A program made the position numbers and the translations under genes. Shown here one piece after another: positions 43,438 through 51,475 of a DNA stretch of 64,000 nt. Below the pieces are notes generated by a model. The model searched no databases. It saw only the letters and a list, made by a program, of their open reading frames with translations, and was not told the origin of the DNA. This DNA comes from Microbacterium sp. BH-3-3-3. Its GTDB lineage: Bacteria > Actinomycetota > Actinomycetes > Actinomycetales > Microbacteriaceae. Position 1 is the stretch's first letter. The number at the start of each line of letters is the position of its first letter. The stretch lies in NCBI RefSeq assembly GCF_007679045.1, contig NZ_VEFS01000002.1, forward strand, positions 372,001 through 436,000. The letters run 5' to 3'.

Positions 43438-43488
43438 CTTGACAGGTGCCGCTCACGACGGCGACGACGGTCGCAGGGACCTGTCAAG
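43438..43488. promoter_or_regulatory. CTTGACAGGT / ACCTGTCAAG dyad in divergent promoter region
   Basis: CTTGACAGGT (43438-43447) and ACCTGTCAAG (43479-43488) form a perfect 10-bp dyad between the divergent genes at 43382 (minus) and 43573 (plus). The spacing between hexamers is 37 bp, versus 26 bp in the similar dyad at 36420; the difference is about one helical turn, so both would face the same side. Confidence 0.55.
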
Positions 43489-43572
43489 GGGCACCGGCCG
43501 ATGACCGCGGCCCCGTTTGATGAGAGAGCCGCGCCACCCGCGGCTTCGCGTCTGCGACGAAAGGACCCTCTC

Positions 43573-43914
43573 ATGAGCGACGCCTCGATCGACCCCACTC
43601 CCTCCGACGCGGCTATGGCGGGCGTGCAGCCGCTGCGCGACGGCGACACCTCCATCGAGCCCGATCCCACGCTCGACCCCGCCCAGGCGGAGTGGGACGC
43701 CACGACCGCCATCGACGAGGGCGCCGACCCCGACGACATCAACCCTGCCACCGCGACGGGTGCCGACCCGGCCGAGATCCCCGCCGACGACAGCGACATC
43801 CCGCTCGAGGACATTCACCCCGAGTCCACCGGCACCGACTCGCAGGGTATGGACCCGGGCGTTGTCGAGCTGGGCGAAGAGGGACAGGGCGACCTCGCTC
43901 CCGAAGACCTCTGA
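43573..43914 (+). CDS. acidic, disordered 113-residue protein
   Basis: Strongly acidic with many Asp-Pro, Thr and Ala residues (IEPDPTLDPAQAEWDATTAI, IPLEDIHPESTGTDSQGMDP). No hydrophobic core, Cys or His. ATG follows GAAAGGACCC. It ends in a hairpin. Third member of the low-complexity acidic set (with 36060 and 39918), here divergent from a flavoprotein and convergent with hsp20. Confidence 0.62.
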   Translation: MSDASIDPTPSDAAMAGVQPLRDGDTSIEPDPTLDPAQAEWDATTAIDEGADPDDINPATATGADPAEIPADDSDIPLEDIHPESTGTDSQGMDPGVVELGEEGQGDLAPEDL

Positions 43915-43933
43915 GACGTCTCGCGAACACCGC

Positions 43934-43972
43934 ACGATGCCCCGACCCTCGATGAGGGGGCCGGGGCATCGT
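43934..43972. terminator. bidirectional terminator before hsp20
   Basis: ACGATGCCCCG (43934-43944) pairs with CGGGGCATCGT (43962-43972); the loop itself can pair as CCCTC/GAGGGG. It lies between two convergent genes. Confidence 0.7.
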
Positions 43973-43982
43973 CGCGTGCGGA

Positions 43983-44438
43983 CTACTGCTCGATCAGCTG
44001 AGGCGTGCTCTCGTGCGCCTCGATGGCACCGTCGTGCTCGTCGGTCGAGACGGCGATGCGGCGCGGCTTCGCCTTCTCGCTGACCGGGATCGTCACGCTC
44101 AGCACCCCGTTGCGGTACGACGCGCTGATGCCGTCGGTGTCGATGCCCTGCCCGAGGTTGAGCTGGCGGACGAACGACGCCGTCTCGCGCTCGCGCGTGA
44201 TCCACTTGACGCCCTCGCCCGAGCCGAGGGTGCGCTCGGCGCGGATCGTGAGCAGCTGGCCGTCGACGTCGATGTCGACCGAGCCGGGGTCGATACCGGG
44301 GAGGTCCGCCGCGAGCACGTAGTGGTCGCCGTCGCGGTAGAGGTCCATCGGCATCCGTCGCGGACCACCGCCGCGGCGGGCGTCGAGGAGCGTCGACGCG
44401 AGGCGGTCGAGGTCGCGGAAGGGGTCGTAGGTGGCCAT
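43983..44438 (-). CDS. hsp20: Hsp20/alpha-crystallin small heat-shock protein
   Basis: A 151-residue chaperone. The N-terminal arm MATYDPFRDLDRLASTLL precedes the alpha-crystallin domain (about 25-125), from MPMDLYRDGDHYVLAADLPG through GQLLTIRAERT and FVRQLNLGQGID to the signature NGVLSVTIPVSE. The C-terminal IXI-like motif is weak (PQLIEQ). It holds unfolding proteins during heat or oxidative stress. ATG 44438 has AAAGGAGAACGACC upstream. Both HAIR and CIRCE elements precede it, so HspR and HrcA are expected to repress it. Confidence 0.9.
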   Translation of the reverse strand: MATYDPFRDLDRLASTLLDARRGGGPRRMPMDLYRDGDHYVLAADLPGIDPGSVDIDVDGQLLTIRAERTLGSGEGVKWITRERETASFVRQLNLGQGIDTDGISASYRNGVLSVTIPVSEKAKPRRIAVSTDEHDGAIEAHESTPQLIEQ

Positions 44439-44492
44439 GGTCGTTCTCCTTTTCGATCGGTCGGGACTCGGCATCCCCGATGTTCTGTGAAG

Positions 44493-44511
44493 TTGAGTCC
44501 ATGTGGCTCAA
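44493..44511 (-). promoter_or_regulatory. HAIR element (HspR site) upstream of hsp20
   Basis: TTGAG (44493-44497) and CTCAA (44507-44511) with 9 bp between match the HspR-associated inverted repeat, whose consensus is CTTGAGT-N7-ACTCAAG. It lies 55 bp upstream of the hsp20 start codon. Confidence 0.7.
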
Positions 44512-44522
44512 TTGCGATCAGA

Positions 44523-44549
44523 TTAGCACTCGGCCCAGGAGAGTGCCAA
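44523..44549 (-). promoter_or_regulatory. CIRCE element (HrcA site) upstream of hsp20
   Basis: TTAGCACTC (44523-44531), a 9-bp spacer and GAGTGCCAA (44541-44549) match the CIRCE consensus TTAGCACTC-N9-GAGTGCTAA with one mismatch. It is 12 bp beyond the HAIR element, so two heat-shock repressors may act on one promoter. Confidence 0.85.
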
Positions 44550-44642
44550 GACCCTGCATGCGCAATTGGCGCACCTCGCCGAGCCCATCGGCCCTGACGC
44601 GAGCCCCGTGCGCGTCGGCATCCGTGGCCCTTCCCGACACGG

Positions 44643-45533
44643 TCAGCGCGGGCGACGCAGCGGGATCCGCGACCAGCCCCCGCTCACGGCACCGGGATCG
44701 TGCTGGGGAGCGAGGACGGCTCCGGTGGTCGTCGGCGCGGGGCGACGCCGCAGTCCCAGCGCGTGCTGCAGCGCGCGGATGAAACGGTCGTACACGCGCG
44801 GCGCGAAGAACTGCAGGGGGCGGGTCACGAACTGCGCCGCTCCCACGCCGACCTCGTGACGGGGCCCGCGCGTCACCCGCACGACGGCCCGGGCGACGCG
44901 GTCGGCCGACACCACCGGCGGCAGAGGGAAGGGCGTGCGCCCCGTCGAGTTGGCGGCGCGCTGGTAGATGGGGGTGTCGATGCTCGCCGGAACCACGATC
45001 TTCACCCGGATGCCGCGGTGCGCGAGCATCTCCTGCCGCAGCGACCGCGTGAATCCGAGCAGGCCGTGCTTCGCGGCGACGTACGACGAGACGTACGGGC
45101 CCGCCACCTGCGCGTACAGCGAGCCGACGAAAACGATCGTCCCGGTGCCGCGGGCGAGGAAGTGGGGGAGCACCGCCCGCGCCGCGCGCATGTGGCCGGT
45201 GAGGTTGGTCTCGATGACCCGGTCGCGCACGGCATCGGGGGTGTCGGCGATCGACCCGTACGAGAAGACGGATGCCGAGGCCACCCACACGTCGATGCGT
45301 CCGAACCGGAGGAGGGCGATGTCGGCGGCGCGCTGCGGGCCGTCGGCGAGAGCGAGGTCGATCGACGCGGTCTGCACCTCGGCCCCGCGAGCGCGGCATT
45401 CCGCGGCGGCGGACGCGAGCGCCTCCTCGTCTCGGGCCACCAGCATGAGACGCGCCCCCTGGCGGGCGAAGCGCAGGGCGGTGGCACGGCCGATCCCGCG
45501 GGATCCTCCGGTGATGACGACGACCTGGGGCAT
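44643..45533 (-). CDS. SDR-family oxidoreductase
   Basis: A 296-residue short-chain dehydrogenase with cofactor motif TGGSRGIGRATAL, Asp of the adenine pocket in ASIDLA, and catalytic Ser, Tyr, Lys in VFVGSLYAQ and SSYVAAKHG. Beyond about residue 230 it has an unusual tail (FAPRVYDRFIRALQHALGLR followed by a Pro/Arg-rich end), as in the membrane-associated SDRs of this order. ATG 45533 is the start. Substrate unknown. It lies next to the PKS/UbiA locus but is not clearly part of it. Confidence 0.82.
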   Translation of the reverse strand: MPQVVVITGGSRGIGRATALRFARQGARLMLVARDEEALASAAAECRARGAEVQTASIDLALADGPQRAADIALLRFGRIDVWVASASVFSYGSIADTPDAVRDRVIETNLTGHMRAARAVLPHFLARGTGTIVFVGSLYAQVAGPYVSSYVAAKHGLLGFTRSLRQEMLAHRGIRVKIVVPASIDTPIYQRAANSTGRTPFPLPPVVSADRVARAVVRVTRGPRHEVGVGAAQFVTRPLQFFAPRVYDRFIRALQHALGLRRRPAPTTTGAVLAPQHDPGAVSGGWSRIPLRRPR

Positions 45534-45779
45534 CGGGGTCTCCTTCGAGGCTTCTGCGGAACGCTGCTGCCCCGGCGCTCGCGACGGTAGGCGGGAGGGG
45601 ATCGGATGCCGCGGGGGTTGACGTACCGACCGCCGACGCCCGTGCGCACCGGCGGGCCGCCCGGTGGACACGCCGTTCCCGGATGCCGATCCGCGGCGCG
45701 TCGCGCCGGATCCCCGCCGTTGTGCCCGGCGACCCCGCCGCGGGCCACCGGACCGCCGCCGCGCGGTAGCGTCGGACCC

Positions 45780-46613
45780 GTGACGGATGCCGCGACCACG
45801 ACGTCGCCCCTGCGGGCCCTGTGGGGGGCTACCCATCCGGGGCCCACGCTCGTCGTGACCGTCCTCTCACTCGCGCTGGGCATCGCGGCGGGGCTCGAGC
45901 CGTGGCGCCTGGGGCTGCTGGTCGTGGCGGTGTTCGCGGGGCAGGTCTCGGTCGGACTGTCGAACGACGCGATCGACGGCGCCCGCGATGCCGCGGTCGG
46001 ACGCACCGACAAGCCGATCGCGGGGGGAGCCCTCACCCCCGAGCGCGCGCTGGCCGTGGCCGTCGGAGCCCTCGTGGTCGCCCTGCTGCTCTCCGCACCC
46101 TTAGGGGCTGCTCTCGTCGCGGCGCACGCGATCGCCCTCGCCTCGGCCTGGGCCTACAACGCGGGCCTGAAGTCGACCCCGCTCTCGATCGTGCCGTTCG
46201 TGCTGAGCTTCGGTCTCTTCCCTTCGTTCGCGACCCTCGCCGGCCCCGACCCGGCGCTCGCCGCGCCGTGGGCGGCACTGGCGGGAGCCGCGCTCGGCGC
46301 CGCCGTGCACCTCACCAACGTCGTGCGCGACCTCGACGACGACCGCCGCACCGGCGTGCGCGGGTTGCCGCACCGCCTCGGTGCCCGCGGGTCGGTGCTG
46401 ATCGCCGCGGCCGGGATCGTGGTCGGAGCCCTGGCGGTGCTGCTCGGGCCGTCGGGTGGGGCGGATGCCGTCGGGGCGGTGTTCTTCGCGGCCGTGGTCG
46501 TGGTCGCGGTCGTCACCGCGGTGCTCGTGCTGGTGCGGCCCCCGGGACGCGCGGTGTTCCAGCTGACGATGCTCGCAGCCCTCCTGCTCGCCGCCCAGCT
46601 CGTCATCGCGTGA
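45780..46613 (+). CDS. UbiA-family prenyltransferase
   Basis: A 277-residue integral membrane protein with about eight helices. The first Asp-rich motif is NDAIDGARD (62-70), where N-x-x-x-D-x-x-x-D binds the prenyl diphosphate, and the second is DLDDDRRTG, both essential in the UbiA family. It transfers a prenyl chain to an aromatic or quinone-like acceptor. GTG 45780 is the start. It converges with the FAD monooxygenase of the type III PKS operon (10 bp apart), which suggests that the PKS product may be its acceptor. Confidence 0.83.
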   Translation: MTDAATTTSPLRALWGATHPGPTLVVTVLSLALGIAAGLEPWRLGLLVVAVFAGQVSVGLSNDAIDGARDAAVGRTDKPIAGGALTPERALAVAVGALVVALLLSAPLGAALVAAHAIALASAWAYNAGLKSTPLSIVPFVLSFGLFPSFATLAGPDPALAAPWAALAGAALGAAVHLTNVVRDLDDDRRTGVRGLPHRLGARGSVLIAAAGIVVGALAVLLGPSGGADAVGAVFFAAVVVVAVVTAVLVLVRPPGRAVFQLTMLAALLLAAQLVIA

Positions 46614-46623
46614 GAACTGCTCG

Positions 46624-47736
46624 TCAGGTTCCGGATGCCGCCCGGTCGAGGCGCATCGCGTAGGCCCGGGTGAACAGCGCGCCACCCGGTCCGCGCAGAG
46701 CGGTGCGGAGCGCGGCGGAACGGGCCGCGTGCGCCCGCGGGCCGGAGGCGCGGCCCAGCAGGGTGTTGAGGAAGGCGAGGCGCGCGGCGTGCCGGGCCGA
46801 CGCGAGGCGGTCGCGCTGCCAGCGATCCAGACCGGTCTCGTCGCCCCCGCGCACCCACGGCGCGAGCAGCGGGGCGAGGGTGAGCGCGTCGAGCAGTCCG
46901 AGGTTCATGCCCTGACCGCCGATCGGGCTCACCTCGTGCGCGGCGTCGCCGACGACGATCACCCGGCCGCGACGCAGTGCAGGAGCCACCGCGCGTCGCA
47001 CGCCGAAGCTCGACGCCCCGGCCGTGTCGACCTCGACCCCCGTTCGGCGCGCCACCGCGTCGTGCAGGAAGGCCGCGGCATCCGGAACCTCGTCCCGCCC
47101 GGCCCAGGCCACGAGCCTCCGACGTCCGTCGGGGAGGGGGAACGACTCGACCACGCCGTCGCGCTCGAGGTGCACGCGGGCGACCGGCCCTCCCGGCGCG
47201 GTGACGTCGGCCATGACGTAGCGATCGGGGTAGTGGTGGGTGCGAACGGCCCCGTCGCGGTAGACGAGGGAGCGTCCCGCCCATCCGGATGCCACGACCA
47301 CGACCTTCGCGCGCAGGTCGTCGGCCCCCGCGACGCCGACGCGCACGCCGTCCGCCTCCGCCCGCAGCGACTCCACGGTCACCCCGCGCCGCATTGGCGG
47401 GGCGAGGGCGGTCAGCACCTCGATCGTGTCGGACTGCGGCAGCGCCGCCACGTACGGGTGGCGCGCCCGCAGGCGATCGAAGCGGATCGCGGCGAGCAGG
47501 CGTCCGTCGGCTCGGGCCTCTCCGCGCGCGATCCGCACCGCTCGGTCGAGGATCCCGTCGGTGGCGCCCGAGGCCTCGAGCAGGGCGAGGGCGGGGGAGT
47601 GGATGCCGATCGCCCGCGTTCCCGCTCCGGCCTCGCTGCGACGTTCGACGAGGGCGACGTCGACGCCCCGCGCGCGCAGGTCGGCGGCCAACGCCAGCCC
47701 CACGGGGCCGGCGCCGACCACGAGCACCTCAGTCAT
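46624..47736 (-). CDS. FAD-dependent monooxygenase, SrsC-like
   Basis: A 370-residue group A flavoprotein hydroxylase: GAGPVGLALAADLRARG for the ADP moiety, a DG-like region, and GDAAHEVSPIGGQGMNLGLLDA at the FAD ribityl site. This is the pattern of aromatic hydroxylases. Its ATG overlaps the methyltransferase stop, so it is translationally coupled. By analogy with SrsC of Streptomyces it could hydroxylate the alkylresorcinol ring made by the PKS, giving a hydroquinone. The analogy rests on gene order and family, not on a direct alignment. Confidence 0.8.
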   Translation of the reverse strand: MTEVLVVGAGPVGLALAADLRARGVDVALVERRSEAGAGTRAIGIHSPALALLEASGATDGILDRAVRIARGEARADGRLLAAIRFDRLRARHPYVAALPQSDTIEVLTALAPPMRRGVTVESLRAEADGVRVGVAGADDLRAKVVVVASGWAGRSLVYRDGAVRTHHYPDRYVMADVTAPGGPVARVHLERDGVVESFPLPDGRRRLVAWAGRDEVPDAAAFLHDAVARRTGVEVDTAGASSFGVRRAVAPALRRGRVIVVGDAAHEVSPIGGQGMNLGLLDALTLAPLLAPWVRGGDETGLDRWQRDRLASARHAARLAFLNTLLGRASGPRAHAARSAALRTALRGPGGALFTRAYAMRLDRAASGT

Positions 47737-48436
47737 CGGCATCCGCCCGCCCTCGAGCCACGGCGAGCACCCGGAACGGCGCGGGGGTCTCCACCCGCCA
47801 GGGCGCGCCGAGGGCCGCTGCGAGCTCGGGCGCGCGATAGCTCCGCCGGATCGAGCGCAGCCCGTCGACCCGCAGGAAGGTGCCGGCGGCGAGAGGGGCG
47901 ATCCCCGCGGCGTACAGGGCGTAGGCGAGGCGCCCGCGGGCGATGTCGGCGTGCAGCACGCGTCCGCGCGAGAGGGCGAGCGAGTCGTCGGCGAAGCGCC
48001 GCAGCCCGTCGGCGTCGAGATGGTGCAGCACGTGGTTCGAGATCACGAGGTCGAACCTCTCGCCCGCGGCCAGCAGATCGTCCGACCCCTGCGCGACGAA
48101 CCGCACGCCGGATCGTTCCCGCTCGCGCGCGGCCTCGCGGGCACGCGGATCGGGGTCGGCTCCGACCCACTCCACCTCGAGTCCGTCTCGCGCGGCCAGC
48201 GCCGCCAGCCGCACCACGACGTCGCCGCCCCCGCATCCGAGGTCGAGCACGCGCGCCGGTCGGCCCAGGGCGCGCAGCTCGGGACGCACCCGCGTGCGGT
48301 ACACGTGCCCCCACGCCGAGACGAGACGGTTCACGACGTCGAACCGCCGATACGTCGCGGCGAGTGCGCGGGGGTCGCAGTCGGGGTCGTCCATCAGCTC
48401 GGTCAGCGCGGTGTCGCGCCGGGCCAGCGTGCTCAC
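47729..48436 (-). CDS. class I SAM-dependent methyltransferase
   Basis: A 235-residue Rossmann methyltransferase: motif I VLDLGCGGGDVVVRLA, acidic loop VGADPDPRA, motif IV FDLVISNHVLHHLD. GTG 48436 overlaps the PKS stop codon (GTGA) and its own stop overlaps the monooxygenase start, so three proteins are made in fixed ratio. The gene probably O- or C-methylates the polyketide aromatic ring. Homologues in type III PKS clusters are common in Microbacterium. Confidence 0.82.
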   Translation of the reverse strand: MSTLARRDTALTELMDDPDCDPRALAATYRRFDVVNRLVSAWGHVYRTRVRPELRALGRPARVLDLGCGGGDVVVRLAALAARDGLEVEWVGADPDPRAREAARERERSGVRFVAQGSDDLLAAGERFDLVISNHVLHHLDADGLRRFADDSLALSRGRVLHADIARGRLAYALYAAGIAPLAAGTFLRVDGLRSIRRSYRAPELAAALGAPWRVETPAPFRVLAVARGRADADD

Positions 48437-49527
48437 GCGCCGGTGCGGCGCATCGTCAGCCGCGCCGCCTCCACCGTGAGCCCCGGCCCGAACGCGAGGG
48501 CGGCCACCCTGTCGCCCTCGACGCGCTCCGCATCGGCCAGCAGGTCGCGCAGGATGAACAGCAGCGTCGCGCTCGACATGTTGCCGTGTCGGCGCAAAAC
48601 TTCGCGCGAGGGGGCGAGGGCGCTGGCATCCAGACCCAGGGCGTTCTCGACGCGGTCGAGGATGCTGCGCCCGCCCGGGTGCACGGCCCACGCGTCGACG
48701 GCCGAGAGGTCGCCCAGCACGTCGTCGGCGATGGCCGAGATCTCGCGACCGATGATCCGCGGAACCTCGGGGGTCAGGGTCATCTCGAACCCCGAGTCGC
48801 CGACCGTCCAGGCCATGTCCTTCTCGCCGTCGTCGGTCACATGGGTGGCGAACCCGTCGAGGTCGAGGCCGTCACGCGAGGAGTCTCCGGATGCCACGAC
48901 CGCCGCTCCCGCACCGTCGGCGAACACCGAGGCGGCGACGATCTGGTCGGGGTGCGAGGAGGTCTGCCAGTGCAGGGAGCACAGCTCGCAGCATGCGACG
49001 AGCACGACCGCCGCGGGGTCGTCGCCGACGATGCGGGCAGCGAGACGGAGGGCGGGAATGGCCGCCGCGCAGCCGATGAAGCCGAGGTGGTAGCGCTCGA
49101 CCGCCGGCGAGAGTCCGAGGTCGCGCACGAGGTGGTAATCGGGCCCGGGGGCGAACATGCCGGTGCACGACACCGTCACGACGTGGGTCACCGCGTCGGC
49201 CCCGTACCCCGAGCCCGACAGCGCCTCCCCGGCAGCCGCGGCGAAGAGGGCGGGCGCACGGCGGCGGTACTCATCGTTGCGCGCTCCCGTCGGGGGCATC
49301 AGCAGGGTGTCGCCGTCGCGCACCGGGAGCCCCTCGACCTCGGTGCCCGCCAGCTGCGGCAGCACGACGTGGCGAGTGTCGATGGCGGCGGCGTCGAACG
49401 CCGCGCCGACGAGGCGCTGGCTCTTGCGGTCGAACCCGGGTTGCGCGGCGAACAGGTCGCGCAATGTCGACTGGGAGACACGGGTATCGGGCAGGGCCGT
49501 GCCGATCGACACGATGCGGGCGGTCAT
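48433..49527 (-). CDS. type III polyketide synthase (chalcone-synthase-like)
   Basis: A 364-residue homodimeric ketosynthase. Catalytic Cys153 is in LGFIGCAAAIPAL, His283 in WAVHPGGRS and Asn316 in HGNMSSAT; the CTGMFAPGPDYHL loop is also typical. It condenses malonyl-CoA units onto an acyl-CoA starter to make alkylresorcinols, alkylpyrones or related rings; the product cannot be told from sequence. First gene of an overlapping three-gene operon (PKS, methyltransferase, FAD monooxygenase). ATG 49527 with AAGGTGAGG upstream. Confidence 0.9.
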   Translation of the reverse strand: MTARIVSIGTALPDTRVSQSTLRDLFAAQPGFDRKSQRLVGAAFDAAAIDTRHVVLPQLAGTEVEGLPVRDGDTLLMPPTGARNDEYRRRAPALFAAAAGEALSGSGYGADAVTHVVTVSCTGMFAPGPDYHLVRDLGLSPAVERYHLGFIGCAAAIPALRLAARIVGDDPAAVVLVACCELCSLHWQTSSHPDQIVAASVFADGAGAAVVASGDSSRDGLDLDGFATHVTDDGEKDMAWTVGDSGFEMTLTPEVPRIIGREISAIADDVLGDLSAVDAWAVHPGGRSILDRVENALGLDASALAPSREVLRRHGNMSSATLLFILRDLLADAERVEGDRVAALAFGPGLTVEAARLTMRRTGA

Positions 49528-49606
49528 GCCTCACCTTGACACGGTTTCACCCGACAGGGCGCGGATCGGAGACCGGTTGTCGTGCGCCGATTCTCGTGCC
49601 AGCGCC

Positions 49607-50803
49607 TCAGACGGCGACCAGGTCCGCCAACAGTAGCCCCGCGATGGCTCCGCGGTAGTCGTCGATCATGCGCCGGCGGTCGAGGCGCCCGCGGGCGGCG
49701 ACGGCCGCGGCGCGCAGGGCGGGCCGGTGGGCGAGGGCGTGGGTCCACGCCGCCACGATCGACGACTCGTCGCGGGCGGTGACCAGGCCGAACCCGTCGA
49801 TCATGCGCGCGGCGTCGCCGACGTCGGTGGTGACGGGAACGGCTCCGGATGCCGCCCCCTCGACGAGACAGAGCGGCGAGGCCTCGCCGAAGGCACTCGT
49901 GAGGGCGACGATGTCGGCGATCCGGTACAGCTCGGGCATGTCCTCGCGCAGCCCGAGCGCGTGCAGGTTCACCGACTCGCCCACTCCGCTCTCGGCCCGC
50001 AGGGCGCGGAACGCGGGGTTGTCGGCCGTCATGCCCGAGCCGCACATGACGTAGTGCGCTCCGGGCGCGCGGCGCGCGTGCGTGGCGACCGCGCGGAGGA
50101 AGAGCCCGGGGTCCTTCATCGCGTCGAACCGCGCGGCGAGCAGCACGACGGGGGCGGAGTCGGGGATGCCGAGGCCCGCGCGGATGCGCCGGCGCTGCAC
50201 GCGCGTGCCGGGGCGGAAGCGTCGCGTATCGATGCCGTTGTCGATCACCCGCGCCTCGCGGGTGACGACACCGGCGTTCGCGTAGGCGAGCGAGGTCGAT
50301 TCGGCGCACGAGATCGTGGCGGTCACGGCGCCGCTGCCCGCGGCATCCGTCAACCACTCGAGAGCGGGGCCGGAGTGCGTCGGGTCGGAGCGGTGCAGGC
50401 ACGCGGCGATCGGGCGGTCGGGGAGCAGACCTGCACGCGCCAGCGCGACGACGAGGCTGAGCGGCTGCTCCTTCAGAGAGAGCACGACGTCGGCCTCGGT
50501 GAACAGGGCGGCGGCCCGGGCGAGCTCGGTCGCGGTGAACTCCTCGGGGGCGAGGGGACGATCGCCCACGATGCGGTCGAAGGTGTCGATGACGACCCCC
50601 GCCTGCTGCAGGCGGCGGAAGCGCGTGTCGTCACGGGCGAACTGCATCGAGGCGTCGCGACGCGCGGCGGAGGTGAGCGAGAGCACGCGGTGCTGCTGCG
50701 CCCCGCCCTGCGACAGGCCGGCGACCACGTCGGAGTGGAGGATGCGCGCCCCGCCGGCGAAGAAGCCCTCGTAGAGCGAGAGCACACGGATGGGTCGAGT
50801 CAT
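49607..50803 (-). CDS. glycosyltransferase family 4 protein
   Basis: A 398-residue GT-B enzyme. The N-terminal domain starts IRVLSLYEGFFAGGARILHS; the C-terminal nucleotide-sugar domain has the linker RVIDNGIDTRRFRPG, VVLLAARFDAMKDPGLFLRA and the E-x7-E acceptor of donor ribose in FGEASPLCLVEGAASG. It transfers a sugar to an unknown acceptor. ATG 50803 is the start of homology. It is transcribed in the same direction as the PKS operon, 79 bp upstream, so it could glycosylate that product. Confidence 0.83.
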   Translation of the reverse strand: MTRPIRVLSLYEGFFAGGARILHSDVVAGLSQGGAQQHRVLSLTSAARRDASMQFARDDTRFRRLQQAGVVIDTFDRIVGDRPLAPEEFTATELARAAALFTEADVVLSLKEQPLSLVVALARAGLLPDRPIAACLHRSDPTHSGPALEWLTDAAGSGAVTATISCAESTSLAYANAGVVTREARVIDNGIDTRRFRPGTRVQRRRIRAGLGIPDSAPVVLLAARFDAMKDPGLFLRAVATHARRAPGAHYVMCGSGMTADNPAFRALRAESGVGESVNLHALGLREDMPELYRIADIVALTSAFGEASPLCLVEGAASGAVPVTTDVGDAARMIDGFGLVTARDESSIVAAWTHALAHRPALRAAAVAARGRLDRRRMIDDYRGAIAGLLLADLVAV

Positions 50804-51001
50804 CGTCAGTCGCCTTCGGGGCCGGGGGTGGGGCACCGCGGACGCGGTCGTCCCATGCTGAAGGCTCGACCCCGAGTGGTGGGTTACGTCCACGAGACCA
50901 TCGCATGAACGCCGGGACACGACCCGGTTCGCCTCCGTGAACGAGCCGACGCGCCGGCTCCCGGGGGAAGGAACCGACGCGTCGGGTGAAGGGGCGGTCG
51001 A

Positions 51002-51202
51002 TCACGCCGGGGGCGCGACCTCCTTCGCCTCGCCGACCTCGTGCGTGCGCGACCAGGGCCACCGCTTCGTCGCGGGCGCCGTCGCCGACGGCTGGGGGGC
51101 CTCATCGATCGAGCGCGGGCCGATGCCGTTGCCCATGGCGGCGGTCATCGCGATGCTCCACACCGAGCCCGTCTGCCGTCCGCTCTGCTGTCCGTAGATC
51201 AT
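51002..51202 (-). CDS. 66-residue small protein
   Basis: Polar, with MIYGQQSGRQTGSVWSIAMT, the Gly/Pro segment GNGIGPRSIDEAP and a Thr/Lys/Arg-rich end. ATG 51202 is preceded by a good ribosome site (GCGAGGAGAACGACC), which is the best evidence that this is a gene. No family recognised. An overlapping plus-strand frame (50937-51197) lacks such a site and was not called. Confidence 0.45.
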   Translation of the reverse strand: MIYGQQSGRQTGSVWSIAMTAAMGNGIGPRSIDEAPQPSATAPATKRWPWSRTHEVGEAKEVAPPA

Positions 51203-51475
51203 GGTCGTTCTCCTCGCTCCCGTCTCCCGACGGGGATGCCCGTCTCCCGACGGGGTCGTGACCTCAGTCCTCACCCCGCGATGCGCGGCGAGACGCGCCC
51301 TTGACAGCGGTGACACGGTGAGCATGCCCGGCCGGGAACCACGTACTCCGCCGCCGGGCCGACCCGCGGGGCGTTCGCGAAAGGGTGGCCTGTGCGTCGG
51401 CCCGGAGTGTCACGATGACGGCGCGCGGGCGCAAGCGGGCGGCGCTCTGGGTTGCAGTGAGTACGATCGTGCCTC

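Noticed and set aside
46729-49539. 936-codon plus-strand frame over the PKS operon
   Set aside because: Shadow of three well-supported minus-strand genes with overlapping starts and stops and conserved active sites.
50937-51197. Plus-strand small gene
   Set aside because: No ribosome site, and a minus-strand gene with a strong one overlaps it.
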